Below, one piece after another: positions 17,614-25,801 of a stretch of 64,000 nucleotides of DNA; position 1 is the stretch's first letter; each line of letters begins with the position of its first letter. Made by a program: the position numbers and the translations under genes. Source of the stretch: Williamsia sp. 1135 (GTDB lineage: Bacteria; Actinomycetota; Actinomycetes; Mycobacteriales; Mycobacteriaceae). The stretch is from the NCBI RefSeq assembly GCF_002095395.1, contig NZ_MJEI01000099.1, forward strand, positions 62,001 to 126,000. The letters run 5' to 3'. The notes beneath the pieces are model-generated. The model was not told where the DNA came from. It did no database searches and saw only the letters and a program-made list of their open reading frames with translations.

Positions 17614-18416
17614 CGCATCTGAATACACCACGCGGCATCGAATTGCACGCAGTAGGGCCCCAAATCTGGACTCAGCATACGAAGCTCTGCGAACTCGCAG
17701 AGTCGCACGCGCGGTGCAAGTCTCATCTGTTTGGACTCTATCGGAGTGCCTATGAAGTCGTGTAGGACAGCCAAGATCGCTGAAGGTTTCAACTCAACTA
17801 CCCCTAGTCCATTTGGACTGGATGAGGAGCAGTGCTCCGGTGTTCTCGACGATCCCCATTCTGGTGAGCCGCGTTGACCGCGTTCACGGTGGTGCGGTCG
17901 AGGATTTCCAGCATCGACGGGGCGATCCCGGCGGCGGCGATTGCCGAGACCGCTACGTCGGATAGAGCCGGGAGCGTTGCCACAAGTGTGTGCGCTTGTG
18001 GTGGCGCCGGTAGCAACCGCAGGGTGATCTCGGTGATGACCCTAGAACAGGCTATCGTCGTGTGGCTGGCTATGCACGGTAACTCCACGTCCAGTCAAGA
18101 ATCTAGACGTGGCAAGACTCAGACTTGAACGGTTTAAGAGGCTGCCTCCGCTATAAATTCTGAGGCCTATGCTCTATTCCGTTCGAAGCGAACTCGTGCG
18201 GTCCACGACGAGTTCTACAAGACCCGCGTAATGCCAGGTGCCAGAACGTTTGACCTGCCGTTCGACCGGGCCGGCCCAAATCAGTGTCGTACACCGATGA
18301 AGATTCGGGCGAGAGATCTTTCCGTAGGCGAATACTTCTCGCCTAGCGGCATTGCTCAGAAACTGCACATCGTCCCCGATGACTTCGTCTGACACCGCTG
18401 GAAGGTCGTTCGAGGC
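17614..18416. other. About 800 bases without an intact gene
   Basis: Between the interrupted restriction-like gene and the MerR gene I find no convincing complete gene, tRNA or repeat. The only recognisable coding trace is the oxidase remnant at 17872-18043. An open frame of 73 codons at 18174-18395 (minus) has no ribosome site and no recognisable content. The region looks like a scar between the cassette and the chromosomal backbone. Confidence 0.6.
17872..18043 (-). pseudogene. Remnant of a GlcD-type FAD-linked oxidase
   Basis: About 57 codons read VITEITLRLLPAPPQAHTLV, ALSDVAVSAIAAAGIAPSML, EILDRTTVNAVN. This matches the start of the C-terminal domain of glycolate-oxidase-type FAD-linked oxidases (usual pattern GVITEVTLRL...PSALEFMDR). 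No FAD-binding domain or C-terminal end is present on either side, so it is a fragment of a gene once about 450 codons long. Confidence 0.6.
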
Positions 18417-18824
18417 CTAGGTTGTGGCGTGCGCTTCGTATGGCGCCCAGGGCGTTTCGCGGAGTGCGGGACAGTGTTCAGGGGTGGGGTGGTGCGCGAT
18501 GTGGATCATCTGGTCGAGGGCGTCGCGTGCGGCGGCCAGATCCGCCATGGCGGTGGTGATCCGGTCGCGTTCTGCTGTCAGTAAGTCGAATGTTTCGGGG
18601 GAGGCCTGGCCGGTGTCGACGCAGGGCAGCAGCTGCAGGACGGTTCGGCTCGACAGCCCGGCGGTGAAGAACTGCTGGATCAGCTTCACGCGCTCGATGG
18701 CTGATTCGGGGTAGGTCCGCTGGCCGCTGAGGGTGCGTTCGGAATGGAGCAGTCCCTGCTCTTCGTAGTAGCGCAGCGCGCGGGTGCTGACCCCCGCGCG
18801 GTGTGCGACGTCGCCTATCCGCAT
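18417..18824 (-). CDS. MerR-family regulator
   Basis: A 135-residue protein starting MRIGDVAHRAGVSTRALRYYEEQGLL, the winged HTH of MerR regulators, followed by the QRTYPESAIERVKLIQ wing and a dimerisation coiled coil. The C-terminus has one His-Cys stretch (HIAHHPTPEHCPA), which might sense metal or thiol, but no full metal site. It is divergent from the SDR gene at 18961 and probably activates it through the long-spacer promoter between them. Confidence 0.92.
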   Translation of the reverse strand: MRIGDVAHRAGVSTRALRYYEEQGLLHSERTLSGQRTYPESAIERVKLIQQFFTAGLSSRTVLQLLPCVDTGQASPETFDLLTAERDRITTAMADLAAARDALDQMIHIAHHPTPEHCPALRETPWAPYEAHATT

Positions 18825-18863
18825 CCGACCAACCTCCTGTGACCAGGCAATCCACGGTCGGAC

Positions 18864-18895
18864 TTGCCCTTGACGTCAACGTGAAGTTCTAGATT
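18864..18895 (+). promoter_or_regulatory. MerR-type promoter with a 20-base spacer
   Basis: TTGCCC (18864-18869) and TAGATT (18890-18895) are separated by 20 bases, the over-long spacing that MerR activators correct by untwisting DNA. The spacer holds an imperfect palindrome CTTGACGTCAACGTGAAG (18869-18886), with perfect core TTGACGTCAA. It drives the SDR gene, and the MerR gene starts on the other side. Confidence 0.6.
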
Positions 18896-18960
18896 AGCCG
18901 ATGTCGGGCCGCATACGGCCGGACCAGCACAGGAACTCTCTCAGAAAGCAAGGTCCCCCA

Positions 18961-19686
18961 ATGGACGTCAACAACCAGATCGCGCTCGTCACCGGAGCAA
19001 ACCGCGGCATCGGCCGCCAGTTCGTCCTCGAGTTGCTCGACCGCGGTGTGAGCAAGGTGTACGCGACGGCTCGCCGTCCGGAGACACTGGACTTCGACGA
19101 CAACCGGGTGGTGCCGGTGCGGCTCGACCTTCTCGACCACGAGTCCGTCGTCGCAGCGGCAGCCACGGCGTCGGATGTCACCCTGCTCGTCAACAACGCC
19201 GGTATCTCAACCGGTGCGTCGCTCATCACCGGTGACCTGGCCGAGATCCGTCGCGAGATGGACACGCACTTCTGGGGCACGTTGGACGTCATCCGGGAGT
19301 TCACCCCCACCTTGGCCGTGAACGGTGGCGGCGCGATCGTGAACGTCCTGTCGGCGCTGTCGTGGTTCTCAACGCCGAGTACCGGTTCGTACTCCGCCGC
19401 CAAGGCTGCCGAGTGGAACATGACGAACGGTGTGCGATTGGAACTTTCATCTCAGGGCACGTTCGTGCAGGGTGTGCTGCTCGGCGCCGCTGACACCGAT
19501 ATCGCGGCAGGGTATGACGGGCCGAAGATCGATCCCCGTGAGGTTCCGCGCCGCTCACTCGACGGCCTCGTCGACGGCTCGATCGAAGTCATCGTCGACG
19601 ACTGGACCTCAATGGTGAAGGCCTCACTCGCGGGAGACCCTGCCGCGTTCTATGCGCAGATGAGCGAACTCCTCGGCGCCGGCTGA
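18961..19686 (+). CDS. Short-chain dehydrogenase/reductase
   Basis: A 241-residue classical SDR with TGANRGIG at residues 12-19, LVNNAG, the serine of NVLSALSWF and YSAAK. The start is ATG 18961. It is controlled by the adjacent divergent MerR gene, an arrangement common for oxidative or electrophile stress. The substrate is unknown. Confidence 0.92.
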   Translation: MDVNNQIALVTGANRGIGRQFVLELLDRGVSKVYATARRPETLDFDDNRVVPVRLDLLDHESVVAAAATASDVTLLVNNAGISTGASLITGDLAEIRREMDTHFWGTLDVIREFTPTLAVNGGGAIVNVLSALSWFSTPSTGSYSAAKAAEWNMTNGVRLELSSQGTFVQGVLLGAADTDIAAGYDGPKIDPREVPRRSLDGLVDGSIEVIVDDWTSMVKASLAGDPAAFYAQMSELLGAG

Positions 19687-19751
19687 CCAGTTACCCGGCG
19701 TGGCACGCGAGGTCCGAGCACATCGACTGCCAGTGTCTCTAGGCTGTGGAC

Positions 19752-21020
19752 ATGGAGCATGTCATCTGGTGGCAGGTGTACCCGCTGGGGTTCGTGGGAG
19801 CCGAGGCGACGTCGATCGAGGGAACGGAGCACCGGCTGGAACGGATTGTCGATTGGTTCGACTATCTGCTCGAGCTCGGATGCAACGGCTTGTCGCTGGG
19901 CCCGGTCTTCGCGTCGTCGACGCACGGCTACGACACGATCGATCACTTCCGGGTCGATTCTCGGCTGGGCGAGACCGAAGATCTCGAACGGCTGATCGCG
20001 GCGGCGCACGACCGCGGCATCAAGGTGATGCTCGACGGGGTCTTCAACCACGTCGGCCGGGACCACCCGAAGTTCCGTGAGGCGCTGCGGGGCGGGCCGA
20101 CTTCGGAAGCAGGGCAGTGGTTTCGGTGGAATGGTGACAAGCCTGTTGCTTTCGAGGGCCACGACATCCTGGTCACGCTCAACCATGACAACCCGGCCGT
20201 GCAGCAGTACATCGCGGACGTGATGACGCACTGGCTCGACCGCGGGATCGACGCCTGGCGCCTCGACGCCGCCTATGCCATCGCTCCCGCGTTGTTCCGG
20301 ACGGTGCTGCCTTCGGCGCGTGAACGGGCGCCGAAGGCCTGGTTCGTCGGGGAGATGATCCATGGTGACTACGAGGGTTACGTAACCGCCTCGGGTCTCG
20401 ACTCGGTGACTCAGTACGAGCTCTGGAAAGCGATGTGGAGTTCGCTGAACGACGAGAACCTCTTCGAACTGGGCCATGCCATCGAGCGCAACAACGGCAT
20501 GCTGGAGACCTTCGTGCCGGCGACATTTGTCGGCAACCATGACGTGACGCGCATCGCGAGCACCCTCTCGGACGAGCGGGTCATTCCGGTCGCGGTGGCT
20601 CTGCTGTTTTTTCTCGCCGGCGTCCCGAGCGTCTACTACGGCGACGAGCAGGGCTTTCGCGGCGTCAAGGAGGAGCGGGTTGGTGGTGACGACGCCATAC
20701 GTCCCGTCTTTCCCTCTGGCCCCGATGATCTCGCGCCGTACGGGCGCGGTCTGTTCGAGCTACACCAGGCGCTGATCGGCGTGCGGCGCCGCCATTCGTG
20801 GCTGCACAGTGCACATACAGAGGTGCGTGACTTGAGTAATCAGTCAGCGACTCTGATCTCCAGAGGCAGCGGTGAGGAACTCATCTTGACGATCGATCTC
20901 ACTCGATTGGATTCAGATCCTGAACCCCACGGGTTGGTGGACGGCAGCCGTCATGTCGTGGCCAGCGGTTCAGGTTGGTCGATCGCCGAGTCTGTCTCAC
21001 CGGCGGCGGAAGGTCGGTAG
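19752..21020 (+). CDS. GH13 alpha-amylase-family glycosidase
   Basis: A 422-residue compact GH13 protein. The conserved regions are visible: DGVFNH near residue 95, GIDAWRLDAAY with nucleophile D172, WFVGEMI with acid/base E201, and FVGNHDVTRI with H263-D264. There is no signal peptide, so it acts in the cytoplasm, probably on maltodextrins or trehalose-like glucosides. It is short for the family, with a reduced C-terminal sheet. A GTG at 19746 is an alternative start. It has no sugar operon around it. Confidence 0.9.
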   Translation: MEHVIWWQVYPLGFVGAEATSIEGTEHRLERIVDWFDYLLELGCNGLSLGPVFASSTHGYDTIDHFRVDSRLGETEDLERLIAAAHDRGIKVMLDGVFNHVGRDHPKFREALRGGPTSEAGQWFRWNGDKPVAFEGHDILVTLNHDNPAVQQYIADVMTHWLDRGIDAWRLDAAYAIAPALFRTVLPSARERAPKAWFVGEMIHGDYEGYVTASGLDSVTQYELWKAMWSSLNDENLFELGHAIERNNGMLETFVPATFVGNHDVTRIASTLSDERVIPVAVALLFFLAGVPSVYYGDEQGFRGVKEERVGGDDAIRPVFPSGPDDLAPYGRGLFELHQALIGVRRRHSWLHSAHTEVRDLSNQSATLISRGSGEELILTIDLTRLDSDPEPHGLVDGSRHVVASGSGWSIAESVSPAAEGR

Positions 21021-21109
21021 TTTCGGCTTGTGATGCCGCCCGCTCACTCGGATCGACGTGAGTGATCACACCGCGACCGGTGCCGAAACCATGCCTACCG
21101 TTGGGGCAT

Positions 21110-21790
21110 ATGCGCGAATTGTTCACTCCACATGCCCGACTGTCCTGGATACTGGCCGGACTTGCCGGTCTGGTGGGCGCTGCCGCCTTCACGAATACCG
21201 CCGGCTACTTCGTGACCTTCATGACCGGCAACACCGAACGCGCCGCCGTCGGATTCTTTTCGGGCCAGAATGCGCTGGCAGGTGCAGCTGTCCTGCTGGT
21301 CTTGGTTTTTGTTGCAGGAGTGGTGATTGCGTCGTTGTGCCGCCGCCATCTGTGGCGAGATCACCCGCACGGAGCGACTGTCCTCACCACCGCGGCCCTG
21401 TCGATTGCGTCGTTGGTCGATGTCCTGATGACGGGTTGGAGTGCCCCGCAAGTTCAGTTCGTGCCTATTTTGTTCATTTCGTTCGCGATGGGCGCGCTCA
21501 ATACGTCTTTCGTCAAGAACGGTGAAGTCTCCATTCCGTTGAGCTATGTGACCGGCACTCTCGTCAAGATGGGTCAAGGTATCGAACGGCATATCAGCGG
21601 TGGCTCCGCGAAGGAATGGCTCGAGTACTTCCTGCTGTACGCAGCATTCACCCTGGGCGCGGTGACCGGAGGCGTCATGAGCCTGGTCATCACCGGACCA
21701 CAGGTGCTGATTGCAGCGACGACTGTCTGCGCAGTGACCACGCTGTACACATACCGACGCACCGAGGAGAACTCCACGGTCCTCGGATGA
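21110..21790 (+). CDS. DUF1275/YoaK-family membrane protein
   Basis: A 226-residue protein with six predicted membrane segments and the family signature near the start (GLVGAAAFTNTAGYFVTFMTGNTERAA), followed by the matching VTGTLVKMGQGIERH in the second half. DUF1275 proteins are widespread and are suspected small-molecule transporters. The start is the ATG at 21110 (MRELFTPHARLSW). Confidence 0.9.
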   Translation: MRELFTPHARLSWILAGLAGLVGAAAFTNTAGYFVTFMTGNTERAAVGFFSGQNALAGAAVLLVLVFVAGVVIASLCRRHLWRDHPHGATVLTTAALSIASLVDVLMTGWSAPQVQFVPILFISFAMGALNTSFVKNGEVSIPLSYVTGTLVKMGQGIERHISGGSAKEWLEYFLLYAAFTLGAVTGGVMSLVITGPQVLIAATTVCAVTTLYTYRRTEENSTVLG

Positions 21791-22125
21791 CGTAGCGGGT
21801 GCCGCGCTTGGTCCACCACATTCGTCCCCGAATCAGGATGCCGAGGGGAATATGCCCTTGATCGGCCGCTAGGGGTCCGAATCTGGTGGTCAAGCGAAAC
21901 AATTCACGTGCCGAGTGGCCCCTTGCCCACCCTCACCCTCGTTCGATCAGCACTCGGTGATGTGATGTGCGCATTGCGCTGATCTGCCTGAGATGTGCTG
22001 AGCTGCACTGTCCTTCCGAGTGTGTGCTCGGAGCGTTGCTCACCACGCAGGAGATGGGCCAAAATCCGTCGACCCGCGGCACGTGCTCACCTCGAACAAG
22101 GGCTACCACTACCCGGCAGCGATGA
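21791..22125. other. Intergenic region between convergent genes
   Basis: This stretch of 335 bases separates the end of the DUF1275 gene from the end of the DIP1984-type gene on the other strand. I see no gene, clear terminator hairpin or repeat in it. Confidence 0.6.
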
Positions 22126-22599
22126 TCATTCGTCGATCAGGTCGTATTCCCAGTTGGCCTGTTGGATCTCCAGGTCGATGTGTCGAATGCGCTGGGCAAG
22201 ATCGTCCGCTGTTGCCCTCAACTCTGAAACGGGCAGCGCCGCTACGTAAACGAGCTCCGAACGCAGCTGCCGCTGTCCGAATCGATCGGATTCTCGCCCC
22301 GACGCGGCGTCGGCGGCCGACGAGGTCACCTTGTGCCGCATCCGCAGCACATCCCGGTGCGCGAGCGCGGCCGTGACGGTCTGATCGCGCACCGACGCCC
22401 TGCTGTTGGTCCGATTGATCCTGCGGATGAGAACTTCCAATCGGTCGAAGACCGCACTGAGCTCCGAAAGCAGCGCAGACGCGTCCTCTGCTGGTGATTC
22501 ACCGTCTTGATAACGCGCGTTGGCCAGGATCCGAGACTTCAGATGCTCGGATCGGCGTATCAGTTCCCCTCGTTCAGCGAGGGCTTCCGCGAGCTTCAT
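22126..22599 (-). CDS. DIP1984-family protein (septicolysin-like)
   Basis: A 157-residue all-helical protein (MKLAEALAERGELIRRSEHLKSRI, then VLIRRINRTNS and MRHKVTSSAAD) that matches the DIP1984 family, first named from Corynebacterium diphtheriae and also labelled septicolysin. Its function is not established. It has no signal peptide and is a single gene, divergent from the deaminase gene by 280 bases in which I see nothing distinctive. Confidence 0.85.
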   Translation of the reverse strand: MKLAEALAERGELIRRSEHLKSRILANARYQDGESPAEDASALLSELSAVFDRLEVLIRRINRTNSRASVRDQTVTAALAHRDVLRMRHKVTSSAADAASGRESDRFGQRQLRSELVYVAALPVSELRATADDLAQRIRHIDLEIQQANWEYDLIDE

Positions 22600-22879
22600 G
22601 ATCTACGCTCCGGGGCCGAAGTGCCGGAAGCGGAAAACGTGGGGGCGCTCATGCGCCTTTCGACGTATCGAATGTGTTCATTCACAACAAGTACCACATC
22701 GCGGCCATCATCGGAACCCTCGGGCGGCGTCCGACTCGTGCAGCGGACCTCGGAGCCTCGTCGCGGTCTCGCGGTAGGTTGTCGTGATGATGCTTGTCGG
22801 AGCGAGTCTCGGCGGTTGCCTGATCGAAGGGATCCGCCGGCAGCTGATTCGACACCAGGACAGATAGATTGGACCACGT

Positions 22880-23872
22880 ATGACGATTCTCCCAGTCGCC
22901 GAACTGCACCTCCACCTCGAGGGAACGCTCGAGCCCGAGACGATCTTCAGTCTCGCCGAGCGGAACAAGATCGAGCTGCCGTACGCGGACGTCGATGAAC
23001 TGAGGGCACGGTTCGACTTCGCCGACCTGCAGTCGTTTCTCGATCTCTACTACGCCAACATGTCCACACTGCAGACCGCCGCCGATTTCGCCGAGATGAC
23101 CAACTCGTATCTGGCCCGTGCGGCGCTTGCAGGTGTCCGGCATGCCGAGGTCTTCGTCGACCCGCAGGCTCACCTTCTGCGCGGCATCGCATTGGAGGAA
23201 GTGATGGGGGGAATCACCTCAGCGCTTGATGCTTCCGTCGCAAACCACGGTGTCAGCACGGGTCTGATCGTTTCGATGCTGCGCGACCAGAGCGCGGAGT
23301 CTGCCATGGACGTCCTCGATGACGTGATCGCGCTGGGAATCCCGATCCTCGGAATCGGACTCGATTCGGCTGAAGTCGGGCATCCGCCGTCGAAGTTCGT
23401 GGACGTCTACGCGAAGGCACGCGCAGAGGGTCTGCATCTTGTCGCACATGCTGGGGAAGAGGGCCCGCCGGAGTACATCTGGGAGGCGCTGGACCTGCTC
23501 GGTGTCGAACGGATCGACCACGGGATCAGGTGCCTGGAGGATGAACGGCTCGTCGACCGCCTGGTGACTGAGCGGGTCCCGCTGACCGTGTGTCCACTCT
23601 CCAACGTCAGCCTGAAAGCCGTTGATCACCTGTCCGACCATCCTCTCGCCGCCATGCTCCACCGAGGACTGAACGTGTCGGTCAACTCCGATGATCCGTC
23701 CTACTTCGGCGGCTATGTCGACGACAACCTCATCGGGGTGCGTGACGCGCTTGATCTCGATGCCGACGACCTTGTGACGTTGGCGCGGAACTCGGTCTCG
23801 GCATCCTTTGCGGAGGATGGCCGAAAAGCTGAGATCCTGGCAGAGATCGCGGTAGCGGCACGGACCCTGTGA
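22880..23872 (+). CDS. Adenosine/adenine deaminase
   Basis: A 330-residue zinc-dependent deaminase of the adenosine deaminase family. It shows the metal-binding ELHLHLEGT near the N-terminus, VAHAGEEGPPEYIWEALDLL with the catalytic Glu, RIDHGIRC, and NSDDPSYFGGYVDDN. The DDPSYFGGY form of the last motif is more typical of the adenine deaminase branch (ADE/AAH1 type) than of classical adenosine deaminase, so hypoxanthine from adenine is the likelier reaction. It stands alone in purine salvage. Confidence 0.92.
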   Translation: MTILPVAELHLHLEGTLEPETIFSLAERNKIELPYADVDELRARFDFADLQSFLDLYYANMSTLQTAADFAEMTNSYLARAALAGVRHAEVFVDPQAHLLRGIALEEVMGGITSALDASVANHGVSTGLIVSMLRDQSAESAMDVLDDVIALGIPILGIGLDSAEVGHPPSKFVDVYAKARAEGLHLVAHAGEEGPPEYIWEALDLLGVERIDHGIRCLEDERLVDRLVTERVPLTVCPLSNVSLKAVDHLSDHPLAAMLHRGLNVSVNSDDPSYFGGYVDDNLIGVRDALDLDADDLVTLARNSVSASFAEDGRKAEILAEIAVAARTL

Positions 23873-23978
23873 GGGTCGGGGCGGCGACCGCGGATATGTC
23901 TCCGGTTCTCCGTCTGAAAACTCTGCACTGCAACACTTCTCGGTCTGATTCGTCATGAGTGTAGGCTGGAGATAGCTC

Positions 23979-23996
23979 CCGAGACGGGTGTCTCGG
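23979..23996 (+). other. Short perfect hairpin before the DCC gene
   Basis: CCGAGAC (23979-23985) and GTCTCGG (23990-23996) form a 7-base perfect stem with a 4-base loop, 22 bases upstream of the DCC-family start. It may be an operator, an attenuating 5' leader hairpin or the terminator of the deaminase gene. Nothing further supports one choice. Confidence 0.35.
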
Positions 23997-24018
23997 TGTG
24001 TGAGTGAAGGGGGAGCTG

Positions 24019-24456
24019 ATGTCCGATCGTCCGGTCGTTCTGTACGACGGGGTGTGTGGCTTCTGCAACAGTGCAGTGCAGTTCCTGCTGCGGATCGACC
24101 GTCGCGGGGAACTGCGTTTCGCCGCGCTGCAGAGTGACTTCGCCGGCGGCGTCATTGCTCGGCATCCCGAACTGGCATCGATGGATTCCCTTGTCTACGT
24201 CGGTAATCCTGAGACTGCAGCGGAATACGTGGCCGTGCGGTCCGACGGTGCGCTACGTGTCATCGCTCACGCCGGTCGGCCGTGGCGGTGGTTGCACATC
24301 GCTGCGGTTATCCCTCGTCCCGTGCGAGACCGGCTCTATGACGGTTTCGCCGCCATCAGGTATCGCGTGTTCGGCAAGCTCGACACCTGCCCGATTCCGT
24401 CACCGGAAGTTCGCGCGCGATTCCTGGACCAGGGCGACCCGGCACAAAGTTTGTGA
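24019..24456 (+). CDS. DCC-family thiol-disulfide oxidoreductase (DUF393)
   Basis: A 145-residue thioredoxin-fold protein beginning MSDRPVVLYDGVCGFCNSAV. The DGxCxxC motif places it in the DCC family. A hydrophobic stretch (RWLHIAAVIPRPVRDRLYDGFA) and IRYRVFGKLDTC follow as in other members. GGGGGAG lies 5 bases before the ATG. The partner protein is unknown. Confidence 0.9.
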   Translation: MSDRPVVLYDGVCGFCNSAVQFLLRIDRRGELRFAALQSDFAGGVIARHPELASMDSLVYVGNPETAAEYVAVRSDGALRVIAHAGRPWRWLHIAAVIPRPVRDRLYDGFAAIRYRVFGKLDTCPIPSPEVRARFLDQGDPAQSL

Positions 24457-24466
24457 CCTGGCCGGA

Positions 24467-24727
24467 TCAGTCATCGCGCGCCGATCGTGCTGTCACCGCG
24501 GATGCGGTCGGCTCGTGCACGTCATCGGGCTCCCAGCGCAAGAGATCGCCTGGCTGACAGTCGAGTACGTCGCAGATCGAGGCCAAAGTCGTGAATCGAA
24601 CCGCCTTGGCGCGTCCGTTCTTGAGGACGGCGAGATTGGCTGGGGTGATGCCGATCAGTTCGGCGAGAACACCGACCGGCATCTTGCGCCGGGCGAGCAT
24701 GACGTCGATGTCGACGATGATCGGCAT
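24467..24727 (-). CDS. Small XRE-type HTH regulator (YozG-like)
   Basis: An 86-residue protein that is almost entirely one Cro/CI-type HTH: MPIIVDIDVMLARRKMPVGV, LAELIGITPANLAVLKNGRAKAVRF, TLASICDVLDCQPGDLLRW. It is translationally coupled to the DUF2975 membrane protein by a one-base stop/start overlap (TGATG). This pairing is widespread and probably forms a membrane-linked regulatory pair. It likely binds the palindrome at 25284-25304. Confidence 0.93.
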   Translation of the reverse strand: MPIIVDIDVMLARRKMPVGVLAELIGITPANLAVLKNGRAKAVRFTTLASICDVLDCQPGDLLRWEPDDVHEPTASAVTARSARDD

Positions 24728-25233
24728 CAGATGACCTCGTCCAGCTCAGATTGCAGATGCTTGGCCTCACGGTCGAGAGCGACCGCTTGGGCCAGTAGCG
24801 CGCGCAGAACGTAGACGACGAGGGCGACGCCGCCCACGACGAGAGCCGCACCGCAGATGAGACCGACCAGACCCGGGGCCACCTCGTCACCTGGTGAGCT
24901 GTGGTTTGCGAACCGCGCCACCACTGCAATGGCGAGAATCAGGACCCCTCCTGCGGCGATCGCGCCGATGATGCCGTCGACATAGCGGAAGGAACCGTGC
25001 GAGAACACGGTTCCGCGGCGAATCATGTTCAGTAGCCGCCAGATACAGATCGCGATCACCTGCAGACAGGCAACACCCACGATGCCGATGACCGCCAGCG
25101 ATACGCGGACACCCGCGGGGGCGTCGTCCATGTCGAACCACAGCACCGGCGCGATCGCTATCTGCACCACCACAGAACCCGCGAGTGCCATCGCGATGAC
25201 GGCACGCAACGTCAGTACAGCCCACTTGCCCAT
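24727..25233 (-). CDS. DUF2975 membrane protein
   Basis: A 168-residue protein with four membrane helices (starting MGKWAVLTLRAVIAMALAGS) and the IRRGTVFSHGSFRYVDGIIGAI segment typical of DUF2975. The ATG at 25233 is preferred; a longer open frame upstream crosses the operator. It precedes its XRE partner gene, and the pair probably senses a membrane or small-molecule signal. Confidence 0.88.
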   Translation of the reverse strand: MGKWAVLTLRAVIAMALAGSVVVQIAIAPVLWFDMDDAPAGVRVSLAVIGIVGVACLQVIAICIWRLLNMIRRGTVFSHGSFRYVDGIIGAIAAGGVLILAIAVVARFANHSSPGDEVAPGLVGLICGAALVVGGVALVVYVLRALLAQAVALDREAKHLQSELDEVI

Positions 25234-25283
25234 CCGGAACCCCTCAGTCGGTCTTCGTCTGTTTCGGTCGAAGATCAACCAAA

Positions 25284-25304
25284 ATCTATCGTATAACGAT
25301 AGAT
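25284..25304. promoter_or_regulatory. Perfect palindrome upstream of DUF2975/XRE
   Basis: ATCTATCGT (25284-25292) and ACGATAGAT (25296-25304) form perfect 9-base arms with a 3-base spacer. The site is 51 bases before the DUF2975 start and 60 bases before the divergent PPOX gene. It is the natural operator for the XRE regulator and may control both directions. Confidence 0.6.
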
Positions 25305-25363
25305 ATGGCCAGTGGAAGCAAGCTCGCGGATACAAGGAACGCCGTCAACGCAATAATCGAGGC

Positions 25364-25795
25364 ATGACTACCGAATCATTCGATCCGCGCGAACTGCTGG
25401 CGAACAGCAAGCTGGGGGTGCTGGCGACGATCAAATCAGATGGCCGTCCACAGCTGTCTCCCGTCACGCCGTTCTACGACCGGGCGGACGAGTCCATCTA
25501 CATCTCGGCCACAGACGGTCGCGCCAAGACTCGGAACCTGCGCCGCGATCCGCGTGGCGTCCTCGAGGTAACCAGTGCCGACGGGCGGTCGTGGGCGACC
25601 GCGGAAGGGAGCGTGACCATCATCGGGCCAGGCACCGATCCGCACGGTCCTGAGGTGGAAGCACTGGTCGGGTACTACCGCGCTGCGGCAGGCGAGCATC
25701 CCGACTGGGACGAGTATCGGTCGGTGATGGTGTCCGACCGAAGGGTTCTGGTGACGATCCACGTCGACCACGTCTACGGAGAACACATCGGCTGA
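25364..25795 (+). CDS. PPOX-class (F420/FMN) oxidoreductase
   Basis: A 143-residue split-barrel protein (LLANSKLGVLATIKSDGRPQLSPVTPFYD, then KTRNLRRDPRGVLEVTS). This pattern is that of the PPOX/FDOR-B group, many of which use coenzyme F420 in actinobacteria. Cofactor and substrate cannot be fixed from sequence alone. The start is ATG 25364. Confidence 0.85.
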   Translation: MTTESFDPRELLANSKLGVLATIKSDGRPQLSPVTPFYDRADESIYISATDGRAKTRNLRRDPRGVLEVTSADGRSWATAEGSVTIIGPGTDPHGPEVEALVGYYRAAAGEHPDWDEYRSVMVSDRRVLVTIHVDHVYGEHIG

Positions 25796-25801
25796 TCGCC
25801 A

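Noticed and set aside
18174-18395. A 73-codon open frame on the minus strand
   Set aside because: It has no ribosome-binding site, family resemblance or operon partner.
14133-18416. Integrated element using tRNA-Phe as attachment site
   Set aside because: I found no direct repeat of the tRNA 3' end downstream and no integrase gene, so an island with attL/attR is not supported despite the suggestive position.
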